A stretch of 59,061 nt of DNA from HGM11416 sp964532155 (GCA_964532155.1 CAZHGN010000004.1:1-59061); one strand, 5' to 3'. Counted from the first letter of the stretch, positions 44,493-53,764 are shown. A program made the numbers and translations. Notes: generated by a model from the sequence alone, not told the origin.

Positions 44493-45005
44493 TTACATTA
44501 TTTTACACAAGAAACAGCCGAGACTTGCCGAAAGAACATTTGCCGTAACCGACGCGGCAACGGCGAGCCCTACGCCATTTTTCTTGCAAGCGGACGTGTA
44601 TACCGCCGAAAGATAAAAAACCGTTTCCGACGAGGCGTAAATGCAGGCGGCGCATCTTGCAAGATAGGAATCGGCGCCGTGCCGCTCGATAATTTGCGAT
44701 AAAACGGCAAGGCTGCCGCTCCCCGAAAAAGGTTTTAACAGCATGAGTTCGCTCAGTTCTTCGGGAATATGCAAAAATTCAAAAACGGGCGAGAGCGTTT
44801 TTATTACGATTTTGTCGACTCCGCTTGCCTTGCAAAGTTCGGTCATAACGAGTACGGTCGCAATATAAGGAAAAATGCCCGAAACGAGTTCGATCGTTTG
44901 CTTAACGCCGCTTGCGAAACTTTCGTAAACGTCCACTTTTTTTATCACTCCGCAAACGAGGGAAAGCAGCATTACGGCGGGTAGAATACAAGCTAAATAT
45001 TTCAT
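44493..45005 (-). CDS. spmB: Spore maturation protein B
   Basis: Integral membrane protein needed with SpmA for spore core dehydration in B. subtilis and C. perfringens. The 170-aa protein has nucleoside-recognition (Gate) type helices: GIFPYIATVLVMTELCKASGVD, LLKPFSGSGSLAVL and ASSETVFYLSAVY. It starts 1 bp after the spmA stop with GAGG inside the end of spmA. Confidence 0.92.
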   Translation of the reverse strand: MKYLACILPAVMLLSLVCGVIKKVDVYESFASGVKQTIELVSGIFPYIATVLVMTELCKASGVDKIVIKTLSPVFEFLHIPEELSELMLLKPFSGSGSLAVLSQIIERHGADSYLARCAACIYASSETVFYLSAVYTSACKKNGVGLAVAASVTANVLSASLGCFLCKIM

Positions 45006-45006
45006 C

Positions 45007-45639
45007 TTAAAACCTCTTTTTTGCGGCGGTCGGTTTTTGTGTTTCGTTTTTCTTTTGAGGCAGTTTGCTTATAGCAAGCTTTTTTATTGCTCGTCTTGCG
45101 GCTTGAAGGCTTTTTAGTATTATTACCGAGCATATCGCGCCGAATAAGGTTGCGGCAAGGCAAGGCAAAATAATCGACGGCGCGTTCGAGGCGCCTCTGC
45201 TTATCATAAGAGTCATTGCCGTCGTCGGCAAAAGCTGGAAGGGCGCCGCCGACAGCACGAGAAACAGTTCGAGTTCTTCTTTTTTGCCCTCGTCCTCGAG
45301 CGCTTTGCACGCTTTAATTCCGAGCGGAGTTGCCGCTCCGCTTACGCCGAGTGCGTTTGCCGCGATATTTAGCGATAAATATTCTCTCGTTTTTGCGCGC
45401 GGGCGGTTGAACAGCGCGTTTATCGGGCGTTGTAAAATTTTTGCCGCTTTGTCGGATAAATCGGCGTTTTCGAATATTTTATATATTCCCGACCAAACGG
45501 CGTATACGGGGACGAGCGTTAGAGCGAGCGTAAGCGCCTGACTTATTCCGTTCAAAGCGGCGGGCATTACCTTTTCGGGCGAAAAAATACACGAAACCGA
45601 TAGCGAAAGTGCGCAAATAATAAAAAAAACGGCGTTCAT
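45007..45639 (-). CDS. spmA: Spore maturation protein A
   Basis: Partner of SpmB. The 210-aa membrane protein has the Gate-domain motifs AVWSGIYKIFENADLSDKAAKIL, SLNIAANALGVSGAATPLGIKA and LLPTTAMTLMISRGASNAPSIILP. The C-terminus is Lys-rich. Together with spmB it supports a spore-forming host. Confidence 0.92.
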   Translation of the reverse strand: MNAVFFIICALSLSVSCIFSPEKVMPAALNGISQALTLALTLVPVYAVWSGIYKIFENADLSDKAAKILQRPINALFNRPRAKTREYLSLNIAANALGVSGAATPLGIKACKALEDEGKKEELELFLVLSAAPFQLLPTTAMTLMISRGASNAPSIILPCLAATLFGAICSVIILKSLQAARRAIKKLAISKLPQKKNETQKPTAAKKRF

Positions 45640-45674
45640 ACAAAAAGATTATGCCGTATAACGCGCTTTTATGT

Positions 45675-45703
45675 TTTACAATTAAAGTTATTTAGTATAT
45701 AAT
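45675..45703 (+). promoter_or_regulatory. Sigma-A promoter of the metG operon
   Basis: TTTACA (45675-45680), 17-bp spacer, TATAAT (45698-45703). Confidence 0.78.
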
Positions 45704-45749
45704 AAACCGATGAAAACTCTTTTTACGAGGCGTATAGGAGGAAGATACT

Positions 45750-47732
45750 ATGAAGAATGAAAACGCTTTTTATATAACCACGCCCATTTATTACCCGAGC
45801 GGACACTGGACTATAGGCACGTGCTACACGACGGTAATCTGCGATTCGTTCGCAAGATACAATCGCATGAAAGGGAAAAAGGTCTTTTTTCTTACCGGTA
45901 CCGACGAACACGGACAAAAAATCGAAAAGAAAGCCGCCGAAAAGGGCGTTACGCCCATGGAGTTTATTACTCCGCTCGTCGACGAGCTTAAAAACATATG
46001 GAAATCGCTCGATATAAGCTACGACCGCTTTATACGCACGACCGACGACGATCACGTCGCGACCGTGCAAAAGGTTTTCCGCAAGCTTTACGAACAAGGC
46101 GATATATACAAGTCGGAATACGAGGGGTGGTATTGCACGCCTTGCGAGTCGTTTTGGACGGATTCTCAGTTAAAAGACGGCAAATGCCCCGACTGCGGAA
46201 GGGAAGTGCATAAGGATAAAGAGGAGAGTTATTTCTTCCGTCTTTCCAAATACACCGATAAAATATTGAAGCTTTACGAGGACAATCCCGAGTTTTTGCA
46301 ACCTACTTCGCGCGTGAACGAAATGGTTAACAATTTCTTAAAGCCCGGGCTTGCCGATCTTTGCGTTTCCAGAACGAGCGTAAAATGGGGTATTCCCGTT
46401 TCTTTCGACGACAAGCACACGGTATACGTGTGGATAGACGCGTTGACCAACTATATCAGTGCGCTCGGCTACGGCGCCGAAAACGACGAAAACTTCAGGA
46501 CTTTTTGGCCCGCAGACGTTCATATGACCGGCAAGGAGATAATCCGTTTCCATGCCATTATTTGGCCGGCAATTCTTATGGCGCTCGGCTTGGAACTGCC
46601 CAAGCGCGTTTACGGTCACGGTTGGCTGCTTATAGGCGGCGATAAATTGTCTAAAAGCAAAGCCGACGCCGTCGGTAACGAGCTTACGGATCCTCTCGAA
46701 ATCGTCGATAGATACGGCTCGGACGCGCTCAGGTATTTCTTGCTCCGCGACGTTCCTTTCGGCAACGACGGCGTTTATACCAACGAGGCGTTCTTGACTC
46801 GCATAAACAGCGATCTGTGCAACGACCTCGGCAACCTCGTTTCGCGTACGTGCGCTATGATAAATCAATATTTCGGCGGCGTTCTTTATACGCCCGAGCA
46901 GACCGAGAAATACGATTTCGAGTTAGTCGAACTGTGCGAAAAAACGCCTGCCTTGGTTGACGAAGCAATGGAAAAACTCAACGTTTCAGAGGCGCTTTCG
47001 GCAATATTCGCTATTTGCGGAAGGGCTAACAAGTACGTTGACGAAACGATGCCTTGGATACTTGCGCGCGAGGGTAAGACCGAAAGACTTAAAACGGTGC
47101 TTTATAACCTTGCCGAAAGCGTGAGATACGCCGCAGTTTTGTTAAAACCGTTTATCACGAACGCGCCCGATAAAATTCTCGCGCTGTTCGGTTGCGAGGA
47201 CTTGAACGATTTTGCTTCGCTTGCAAAATTCGGTTATTTAAAAGAGGGTACGGTTGTAAAAACTTGCGCGCCGCTTTTCCCCAGAATAGATATTAAAAAA
47301 GAGCTTGCCGCGATAGATAAAATGGTAGGCGAACGCAAAAAAGCTGCGAAAGCGGCTGAAAAAACCGCCGAAAAGGCTTGCGCGCAAAAGGCGGAAGTTA
47401 TCGCTAAACCGCAGATAGGAATAGAAGATTTTGCCAAGGTAGAATTAAAAGTTGCATCGGTTACGGCTTGCGAAAAGGTCGCAAAAAGCGATAAACTGCT
47501 TAAGCTTACCCTTTCGCTCGGCAACGAAACGCGCACGGTTGCGTCGGGTATAGCCGCTTATTATTCGCCAGAGGAAATGGTCGGTAAAAAAGTCGTTCTC
47601 GTCAGCAACTTAAAGCCCGCCGTTCTTCGCGGAGTTACGAGCGAGGGAATGATTCTTTGCTCGGAGTCGAACGGCGTCGTTAAACTTGTCGAGCCGTCCG
47701 CCGAAATGCCCGACGGGAGCGTGATAAGATGA
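45750..47732 (+). CDS. metG: Methionyl-tRNA synthetase
   Basis: Class I enzyme charging tRNA-Met. The N-terminal YITTPIYYPSGHWTIG holds the HIGH-like motif, the zinc knuckle is CTPCESFW...CPDCGRE, and the KMSKS loop is KLSKSK (around residue 299). After the anticodon-binding helices comes an Ala/Lys linker (KKAAKAAEKTAEKACAQKAE) and a C-terminal EMAPII/Trbp111-like tRNA-binding domain (IEDFAKVELKVASV to the end). The 660 aa match forms with the fused domain. GGAGG precedes the ATG; the stop overlaps tatD (ATGA). Confidence 0.96.
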   Translation: MKNENAFYITTPIYYPSGHWTIGTCYTTVICDSFARYNRMKGKKVFFLTGTDEHGQKIEKKAAEKGVTPMEFITPLVDELKNIWKSLDISYDRFIRTTDDDHVATVQKVFRKLYEQGDIYKSEYEGWYCTPCESFWTDSQLKDGKCPDCGREVHKDKEESYFFRLSKYTDKILKLYEDNPEFLQPTSRVNEMVNNFLKPGLADLCVSRTSVKWGIPVSFDDKHTVYVWIDALTNYISALGYGAENDENFRTFWPADVHMTGKEIIRFHAIIWPAILMALGLELPKRVYGHGWLLIGGDKLSKSKADAVGNELTDPLEIVDRYGSDALRYFLLRDVPFGNDGVYTNEAFLTRINSDLCNDLGNLVSRTCAMINQYFGGVLYTPEQTEKYDFELVELCEKTPALVDEAMEKLNVSEALSAIFAICGRANKYVDETMPWILAREGKTERLKTVLYNLAESVRYAAVLLKPFITNAPDKILALFGCEDLNDFASLAKFGYLKEGTVVKTCAPLFPRIDIKKELAAIDKMVGERKKAAKAAEKTAEKACAQKAEVIAKPQIGIEDFAKVELKVASVTACEKVAKSDKLLKLTLSLGNETRTVASGIAAYYSPEEMVGKKVVLVSNLKPAVLRGVTSEGMILCSESNGVVKLVEPSAEMPDGSVIR

Positions 47733-48523
47733 TAGACTCGCACGCTCATTTAACGGATAAAGCGTTCAACGGCGACGTCGATCTTTTAAAAAGAGCAAGC
47801 AACGCGGGGCTGAAGCATATTTTAACGCTCGGCTACAATATGCCGTCGAGCGAGGATAGCATGCTTTTTGCGCGTGAAAACAGCGGCGTATTTTTTGCGG
47901 CGGGTGTTCATCCTTCTAATTGCGAACAAGTCGATAACGGTGCTATAAGCCGACTTTTAGAACTTGCGGACGACGAAAAATGCGTTGCGATCGGCGAGAT
48001 CGGCTTAGATTATCACTACGCAAATTACGATAAAGAGAAACAGGCGCAAGCCTTTAAAAGTCAAATCGAGGTCGCCTACGAGAAAGATCTTCCGTTTATC
48101 GTTCACTCGCGCGAGGCGTCTAAGGACGTTACCGATATAATAAGGGATGCGCACAAGCGCGGTCTTACCAAACGCGGATTTTTATTGCATTGCTATTCGG
48201 AAAGTAAGGAAAGCGCCGAGTTTTACGCCGCTTGCAACGGATATTTTGCTTTCGGCGGCTCGACTACGTATAAGAACGCGAAAAAAGAGGATATAATTCG
48301 GTCGATACCGCTCGATCGTCTTCTTTGCGAAACCGATTGCCCCTACCTTACCCCCGAGCCGTTAAGAGGCAAGCGCAATGAACCCGCTTACGTTACGCTC
48401 GTGTACGAAAAAATCGCGGACGTATGCGGTTTATCCGTCGAAAGGCTTGCTGAAATTACAAGCGACAACTTTTTCGGATTGTTCAAAAAAGCCGATAAAA
48501 ATCAAACGCTAAAAAGCGAATAA
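47729..48523 (+). CDS. tatD: TatD family metal-dependent DNase
   Basis: TIM-barrel metallohydrolase with 3'-exonuclease activity in homologues. The metal ligands are in MIDSHAHL, GEIGLDYHY, FIVHSREA, HCYSES and ETDCPYLTPEPLRGKRNEP. The 264-aa length is typical. The metG-tatD-rsmA order is conserved in Firmicutes, and translation is coupled to metG by a 4-bp overlap. Confidence 0.95.
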   Translation: MIDSHAHLTDKAFNGDVDLLKRASNAGLKHILTLGYNMPSSEDSMLFARENSGVFFAAGVHPSNCEQVDNGAISRLLELADDEKCVAIGEIGLDYHYANYDKEKQAQAFKSQIEVAYEKDLPFIVHSREASKDVTDIIRDAHKRGLTKRGFLLHCYSESKESAEFYAACNGYFAFGGSTTYKNAKKEDIIRSIPLDRLLCETDCPYLTPEPLRGKRNEPAYVTLVYEKIADVCGLSVERLAEITSDNFFGLFKKADKNQTLKSE

Positions 48524-48558
48524 TTGCACATTTCTTTTTGTTTGTCGTGAGGATGGAT

Positions 48559-49428
48559 ATGAAATTAAACGAGCTTTTAAAAAAGCACGGTTTTACGTTC
48601 AGCAAAAAGTACGGTCAAAACTTTATCAGCGACGACGGACTTTTGAACGAGATTGCCGATAAAGGCGGCGTGAACAAGCAAACGCCCGTACTCGAAATAG
48701 GGTGCGGTGCGGGTACGCTTACTCGCGTGCTTTGCGACCGTGCGAAATTCGTATACGGATACGAAATAGACCAAACGCTCGCGCCGGTTTTGGGCGAAAG
48801 CCTAAGCGGTGTGGAAAACTGCGAGATTACGTTTAGGGATATAATGAAACAAAACCTCGAAAGCGAGGAAAGGCATATTGGCGAGGAATATATGCTCGTT
48901 GCCAATCTGCCATACTACATAACTTCGCCGGTGATTATGAAGTTTATCGAGGAATCCACGCTTTGCCGTTCCATCGTGGTTATGGTGCAAGACGAGGTTG
49001 CAAGGCGAATATGCGCAAAAGAGGGCACTTCCGATTACGGCGCGATTACCGCGGGGATCGGGCGTGTTGCCAACGCCGAGCGTATAATGTACGTGGACAG
49101 AAGCAATTTTTACCCGGTGCCGAACGTCGATTCTGCTGTCGTAAAAATAGTTTTCGACAGGGAGAAGTTTGTCGGGACGGATGCGGTTGCGTATCGAGAT
49201 CTCGTGCGGATCGCCTTTTCGTCGAGGCGAAAAACGCTTGCAAATAATCTTAAGGACGGATTGCATATCGGTAGGGAAGAAACGGACGAAATTTTGACGT
49301 CTTGCGGTATAGACGTTATGGCGCGCGGGGAAACGCTGTCTTGCGCAGATTTTGCCGCGTTGTCGAAAAAAATCGCGCCGTACCTACTTTCCGAAAATAA
49401 AAAAACTAAACGCCGTAAGGGCGAATAA
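48559..49428 (+). CDS. rsmA: 16S rRNA dimethyladenosine transferase RsmA (KsgA)
   Basis: Dimethylates A1518 and A1519 in helix 45 of 16S rRNA with SAM. SAM motif VLEIGCGAGTLTRVL, acidic YGYEIDQT, and catalytic NLPYYITSPVIMK are present; the C-terminal helical domain includes RIAFSSRRKTLANNL. The start at 48559 is six bases after GTGAGG; in-frame TTG (48538), GTG (48547) and ATG (48553) starts are less well placed. Length 289 aa. Confidence 0.95.
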   Translation: MKLNELLKKHGFTFSKKYGQNFISDDGLLNEIADKGGVNKQTPVLEIGCGAGTLTRVLCDRAKFVYGYEIDQTLAPVLGESLSGVENCEITFRDIMKQNLESEERHIGEEYMLVANLPYYITSPVIMKFIEESTLCRSIVVMVQDEVARRICAKEGTSDYGAITAGIGRVANAERIMYVDRSNFYPVPNVDSAVVKIVFDREKFVGTDAVAYRDLVRIAFSSRRKTLANNLKDGLHIGREETDEILTSCGIDVMARGETLSCADFAALSKKIAPYLLSENKKTKRRKGE

Positions 49429-49429
49429 C

Positions 49430-49442
49430 GGGCTTATAGCCC
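49430..49442 (+). repeat. Palindrome GGGCTTATAGCCC, copy 2
   Basis: Identical to 24725-24737 (17 bp identical including the preceding TAAC), followed by CACTTTTT. It occupies the place where a ribosome site for the next gene would be expected. Confidence 0.6.
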
Positions 49443-49453
49443 CACTTTTTGCT

Positions 49454-49945
49454 ATGGATAAGAAGAAAGAATTTTTCAAAGTTTTAAAATTCGTTGCCTT
49501 TTCCGCTTCGGCGGGAGTGATTCAAATCGTCTCGTTCGAGCTGTTGCAACTTTTATCGGAAAGCGTTTTTAAGATAGGCGAGGATAAGAACTATTGGTTC
49601 TGTTATCTCGTTTCGCTGTTGCTTTCCGTCTTGTGGAATTTTACCTTCAACCGCAAGTTCACGTTTAAATCCGCGACCAACGTGCCGATAGCTATGCTTA
49701 AAGTGCTCGGCTTTTACGCCGTTTTTACGCCGCTGTCCTTGCTTTGGGGTAACGCCCTCGAATCGGTCGGTTGGAACGACACCGTAGTCCTCGTGCTTAC
49801 GATGTTGATAAACTTCGTTACGGAGTTTTTATTCGACGAGTTCGTCGTGTTTAGGGATAAAAAAGAAGAAACAGCCGCCGTAGGCGAGGGCGGTACGGAA
49901 GTTTGCGCACTTTCGGAAACGGACGATAAAACCGAAGTTGGGTAA
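49454..49945 (+). CDS. GtrA-like four-helix membrane protein
   Basis: A 163-aa protein with four TM helices (about 10-32, 44-63, 79-98 and 104-125) and the GtrA motif NFTFNRKFTFK. GtrA proteins are thought to flip or bind polyprenyl-linked sugars for wall or polysaccharide glycosylation. A short acidic C-terminal tail follows. The ATG at 49454 lacks a Shine-Dalgarno; the longer frame from 49352 overlaps rsmA and adds no conserved sequence. Confidence 0.82.
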   Translation: MDKKKEFFKVLKFVAFSASAGVIQIVSFELLQLLSESVFKIGEDKNYWFCYLVSLLLSVLWNFTFNRKFTFKSATNVPIAMLKVLGFYAVFTPLSLLWGNALESVGWNDTVVLVLTMLINFVTEFLFDEFVVFRDKKEETAAVGEGGTEVCALSETDDKTEVG

Positions 49946-50006
49946 AATAAAACCGACTCTTATCGCATGCGCGACAAAAAATATCGCGCAAAAAGCGTTA
50001 AAACGA

Positions 50007-50035
50007 TTGAAAAAATCTATCGGTAATGGTATAAT
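50007..50035 (+). promoter_or_regulatory. Sigma-A promoter of the SPFH gene
   Basis: TTGAAA (50007-50012), 17-bp spacer, TATAAT (50030-50035). Confidence 0.8.
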
Positions 50036-50107
50036 ACGAATAAGCGGCAGGTCGAGCGGCTATACCGTTCGGTCTTGCGCATATAATTTTACGGGGAGAA
50101 GAAAAAA

Positions 50108-51187
50108 ATGGGACTGTTCAGCAGTTTGTTTAAACTAAACATCGAATGGAGCGACGATTCGCGCAATACGATGGTATACAAATACCCTTTCAAAAACGCA
50201 GGAAGGGAAGTAAACGATAAAAGTACGCTTACCGTACGCGAATCGCAAGTGGCGATTTTTGTGCATAAGGGTAAAATCGCCGACGTTTTCGGACCGGGTA
50301 TTTACACGCTCAATACGGATATTATTCCCATATTGACAAAACTTGCTTCTTGGTCTTTCGCGTTCCAAACGCCGATAACTCTCGACGTTTATTTCGTAAA
50401 CACCAAGCAGTTTACCAATATCAAGTGGGGTACGCAAAACCCCTTTATCATGCGCGATCCCGAGTTCGGCGTGGTAAGGGTAAGGGGATTCGGCTCGTTC
50501 TCTTTCCGCGTAGACGACGCTCCTACTTTTATGACCGAGCTTTTCGGAACGAACTCCACCTTTAGGACGGACGACATTCAGGAATACTTAAGGTCGATGG
50601 TCGTTTCGGGTTTGACGGACGCCGTCGGCGAAAGCAAGATTTCCGTTCTCGATTTGGCGGGTAACACTACCGAATTTCAGACGATCGTAAAAGCCGGCGT
50701 TCAAGAAGCGTTCAAGAAAATCGGCTTAAAGCTCGAAAACTTAATCATTGAAAATATGTCCGTTCCCGACGAGGTTCAAAAGGCTCTCGACGAACGCACG
50801 AAATACGGCATTATGGCGGACGCGACCGACACTATGATGAAGGTTGCCGCGGCGGAAGCCATGCGCGACGCTGCGAAAAATCCCGGAATGAGCGGCGCGT
50901 TTATGGGCGCGGGCGTAGGAATGGGCGCAGGAATGGGTATAGGCGGCATTATGGCAGGCGCTATATCGGGCGCAAGTTCGTCGAGCGGCGGAAGCGCACC
51001 GAGCGGAAGCGCACCGAGCGGCGGTGCGACTACTTGTCCTTCTTGCAGCAGAAGCGTTCCTGCGGGAAGCAGGTTCTGCCCGGACTGCGGCGCACGTATG
51101 CCAGACAGAAGATTTTGTCCGGATTGCGGCGCGGAAGTCACCGCGGGAAGCAGATTTTGTCCCGCTTGCGGAAAGCGTCTTAGCTGA
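50108..51187 (+). CDS. SPFH-domain protein with C-terminal zinc ribbons (YdjI-like)
   Basis: A 359-aa cytosolic protein. The N-terminal SPFH-type region (about 20-245; ESQVAIFVHKGKIADVFGPGIYTL, FGVVRVRGFGSFSFRVDD, GLKLENLIIENMSVPDEVQKALDER) is followed by a Gly/Met/Ala-rich helix-breaking stretch (about 255-305) and three short zinc-ribbon motifs (CPSC...FCPDCGA, FCPDCGAEV, FCPACGKRL). B. subtilis YdjI has the same plan and recruits PspA with YdjG and YdjH at the membrane under envelope stress. No pspA is in the window; a YdjG-like gene lies at 51563. Confidence 0.85.
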   Translation: MGLFSSLFKLNIEWSDDSRNTMVYKYPFKNAGREVNDKSTLTVRESQVAIFVHKGKIADVFGPGIYTLNTDIIPILTKLASWSFAFQTPITLDVYFVNTKQFTNIKWGTQNPFIMRDPEFGVVRVRGFGSFSFRVDDAPTFMTELFGTNSTFRTDDIQEYLRSMVVSGLTDAVGESKISVLDLAGNTTEFQTIVKAGVQEAFKKIGLKLENLIIENMSVPDEVQKALDERTKYGIMADATDTMMKVAAAEAMRDAAKNPGMSGAFMGAGVGMGAGMGIGGIMAGAISGASSSSGGSAPSGSAPSGGATTCPSCSRSVPAGSRFCPDCGARMPDRRFCPDCGAEVTAGSRFCPACGKRLS

Positions 51188-51310
51188 GTCGCCGTTTAAA
51201 AAGGGCGAAAAAGGTTAAAAACGGTAAACGGTTGCCTTGCCGAAAGGCGGGCGATTGATGAATAAACGCGCGCGGCGCGAAAGTACCCCGATAGGGTCAG
51301 GAGAATCATT

Positions 51311-51505
51311 ATGGAAAATCAAAAAATCACAAAAGACACCTTAGTCGCAGACATCGTTAATCTTAATCCGGATAGCGTAGAAATTCTTCAAAGATACGGC
51401 ATGCACTGCCTCGGCTGTGCTCTTGCGCACATGGAAACGCTCGAAGAGGCGGTAAACGCTCACGGCGCCGAGCTCGACAAACTGTTAGAAGAACTTAACG
51501 CCTAA
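51311..51505 (+). CDS. DUF1858 domain protein
   Basis: A 64-aa protein, MENQKITKDTLVADIVNLNP..., with the DUF1858 pattern DSVEILQRYGMHCLGCALAHMETLEEA. The C-x-x-C pair in HCLGCA is typical; homologues occur alone or fused to redox or hybrid-cluster-associated proteins in anaerobes. CAGGAG precedes the ATG. It sits between the YdjI-like and YdjG-like genes; whether it belongs to them functionally is unknown. Confidence 0.88.
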   Translation: MENQKITKDTLVADIVNLNPDSVEILQRYGMHCLGCALAHMETLEEAVNAHGAELDKLLEELNA

Positions 51506-51562
51506 TTTGCGCGTTGGTATTTGAGTCGATATTAAGGTTTTCGTAAAGAACGGTAAAAGATA

Positions 51563-52795
51563 ATGAAGACGGGATCGGATAAAAGCGTGGTAAGCGACGC
51601 CGAAAGGCTGAGCGGTGCCGAAAAAGAGAGCGCGTTCATAAAATGCGGCGGTTGCGGCGGAAACATGGTTTTCGATCCCGAAACGCAATGTTTAAAATGC
51701 GAGCATTGCGGTAGGGTGGACGACTTCGGCAAAAGCTCCGAGGTCGAAGAACTTGCCATCGAAGACGCGTTTGAAAAGTCGGAAAAGTGGAACGACGAGG
51801 TTTCCGTTTACAGATGCAGTAACTGCGGTGCGGTTTTTAACATCCGTGCCGACGAGGTTTCGGCTATTTGTCCGTATTGCTCGACTACGCATATCGTAAA
51901 GAGCGAGGACCTTGCAGGCGTTAAGCCTAACGCCCTTTATCCTTTCGTCATTACGTCGCAAAAGGCGGTCGAGCTTTCCAAGAAATGGGCGAAGAAAAAG
52001 ATTTTTGCGCCGAGCGCTTTTAAAAAATCGCTCGAGGAGAGCAATCTTCGCGGTTTGTATCTTCCGAGTTTTACTTTCGACAGTAATACCGTATCTTATT
52101 ACGAGGGGCGCTTGGGCGAAAGAAGGACGAGAACGGTTCGCACGTCCGACGGCAAAACTCGTACGGAAACGTATATCAAGTGGCATTACGTAAAGGGCAC
52201 GTTCAATAAGTTTTTCGACGACGTGCTTATATCGAGCGGCGTTACTCCGCAAAAGGAAGTCAACAGACTTATGCCTTTCAGAAGGGAAACTATTCGCGTG
52301 TACGAAAAGGAATACCTTTCGGGTTTTACGGCGGGGCACTACGTGCGCGACGTCGGTGCGTGCTGGAACAATGCGAAATCGATTATCGACTCCACGCTTC
52401 GTCAAGATATTCTTAATCGCTACGGTTACGACGTGATAGATTATCTTAACGTTTCCACAAGGCACTTTAACGTAACCTACAAATACGTTATGCTCCCCGT
52501 TTACAGGCTTAACTTCCATTTTAAACGCAAGGATTATAACGTGTGCGTGAACGGCAATACCGGCAAAATTATCGGCAAAACTCCCGTTTCACCGTGGCGC
52601 ATTCTCGCCGCTATCGGCATAGTGTTAGCCGCATGTTTGGGGATAACGCTTCTCTCATCGGCTTCGGAAAATTGCTCTGCCGAATATTATAACGTCGGCG
52701 AAAGGGCAGAAGTTTGTGAACAAAGCCAATTTGCCCGCTCGTTCGGCGATTATTGCAAAGACTACGTAATTATAAGCGGTAATTTATCGCTTTGA
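51563..52795 (+). CDS. Zinc-ribbon membrane protein (YdjG-like, TFIIB-type ribbon)
   Basis: A 410-aa protein. Two N-terminal zinc ribbons are visible (FIKCGGCGGNMVFDPETQ...CEHCG at about 27-50 and YRCSNCGAVFN...CPYCSTTH at about 90-115), then a beta-rich domain (about 130-345) and a single TM helix (about 350-372, ILAAIGIVLAACLGITLLSS) with a short outer tail. This resembles B. subtilis YdjG, a partner of the SPFH protein YdjI. Here two genes of that system occur without pspA. Confidence 0.75.
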   Translation: MKTGSDKSVVSDAERLSGAEKESAFIKCGGCGGNMVFDPETQCLKCEHCGRVDDFGKSSEVEELAIEDAFEKSEKWNDEVSVYRCSNCGAVFNIRADEVSAICPYCSTTHIVKSEDLAGVKPNALYPFVITSQKAVELSKKWAKKKIFAPSAFKKSLEESNLRGLYLPSFTFDSNTVSYYEGRLGERRTRTVRTSDGKTRTETYIKWHYVKGTFNKFFDDVLISSGVTPQKEVNRLMPFRRETIRVYEKEYLSGFTAGHYVRDVGACWNNAKSIIDSTLRQDILNRYGYDVIDYLNVSTRHFNVTYKYVMLPVYRLNFHFKRKDYNVCVNGNTGKIIGKTPVSPWRILAAIGIVLAACLGITLLSSASENCSAEYYNVGERAEVCEQSQFARSFGDYCKDYVIISGNLSL

Positions 52796-52891
52796 TTTAA
52801 TAAAAAATACCGAGTGCGGCTTAGGACTAAGCGCGGCGGTATAAAAAAGACTAAACAGAAGGGTTGCGATGGCGGCTCTTTCGGAGGAATT

Positions 52892-53764
52892 ATGAAAAAA
52901 GTTATTAGCATTTTAACAACTCTCGTGCTGTCGTTTGCCCTTGTTTGCTCGCTTGGCGCTTGCAAGGAAATAGACAACGGAAGCGAAATTAAAAGAGTTA
53001 ATTTCGTTCTTGATTTTTACGACGAAAACGGCGAGATTAATACTACGACCGTTACCGCTAAGTTGTACGTCAACTTTGCTCCCAAGACGATCGAGCATAT
53101 TATGAACCTCATAAGCGACGGTTATTACGACGGACTTTGCATATCCAACGTTACCTCGTCTTACGCGCAGTTCGGCGATTATAAGATGGACGAAGCGGGT
53201 AAACTTCAAGTTGCCGACGCGGACGTTAAAACTATAGACGGCGAATTTCAGCGTGCCGGCGTAACGGGCAACCGTCTTTCGGTATCCGACGGCTCTATTC
53301 TTTTAAAGCACAGCAGTAAGAATTACAACGACGGAAAAGCGACGTTGGTTGTTTGTTTTTCCACTTCGGCGCCCTTCGATGCGGAGGAATATTGCGTAAT
53401 CGGGAAGTTCGTTTCCGACGACGCCGATACCAAAGCCGACAGTTCTTCTCTCGAAGCGCTTACAAGCCTTGGTAAAATTAAAAAGATTGCAGGTCTCGTA
53501 AGTTCGGACGACGGAAGAAAAATACTTTACAACAAGACCGAGAATAAATATTACACATACGACGAGTACGAAGAAGAAAAGAATTATTATAACGGACTCT
53601 TGACTCAAGAGGAAATCTCGAGCGGAACGCATCAAGGCGAAGTTTTGACTGCAGAAGAGGTTACCGAACTCGAAAAATCGCTCCAAGCTACCGACGGCAA
53701 GGTTGAATTTTTCACTATTCCCGTCAATAAAGTAATCGTTAAGAGCGCAAGCTTGGTTAAATAA
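52892..53764 (+). CDS. Lipoprotein with degenerate cyclophilin-type domain
   Basis: Signal peptide with lipobox LGAC (C24), so it is anchored outside the membrane. The 290-aa protein has a cyclophilin-like core (VTAKLYVNFAPKTIEHIMNLISDGYYDGL, GSILLKHSSKNYNDGKATLVVCFS, EYCVIGKFV). The catalytic F-H-R segment after the GYYDG turn reads CISNVTSSY, so the active-site Arg is missing. A charged insertion (about 205-265, Tyr/Glu-rich) precedes the last strand. The ATG at 52892 follows GGAGG; an upstream in-frame start is rejected because the signal peptide begins here. Probably a binding rather than catalytic protein. Confidence 0.8.
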   Translation: MKKVISILTTLVLSFALVCSLGACKEIDNGSEIKRVNFVLDFYDENGEINTTTVTAKLYVNFAPKTIEHIMNLISDGYYDGLCISNVTSSYAQFGDYKMDEAGKLQVADADVKTIDGEFQRAGVTGNRLSVSDGSILLKHSSKNYNDGKATLVVCFSTSAPFDAEEYCVIGKFVSDDADTKADSSSLEALTSLGKIKKIAGLVSSDDGRKILYNKTENKYYTYDEYEEEKNYYNGLLTQEEISSGTHQGEVLTAEEVTELEKSLQATDGKVEFFTIPVNKVIVKSASLVK

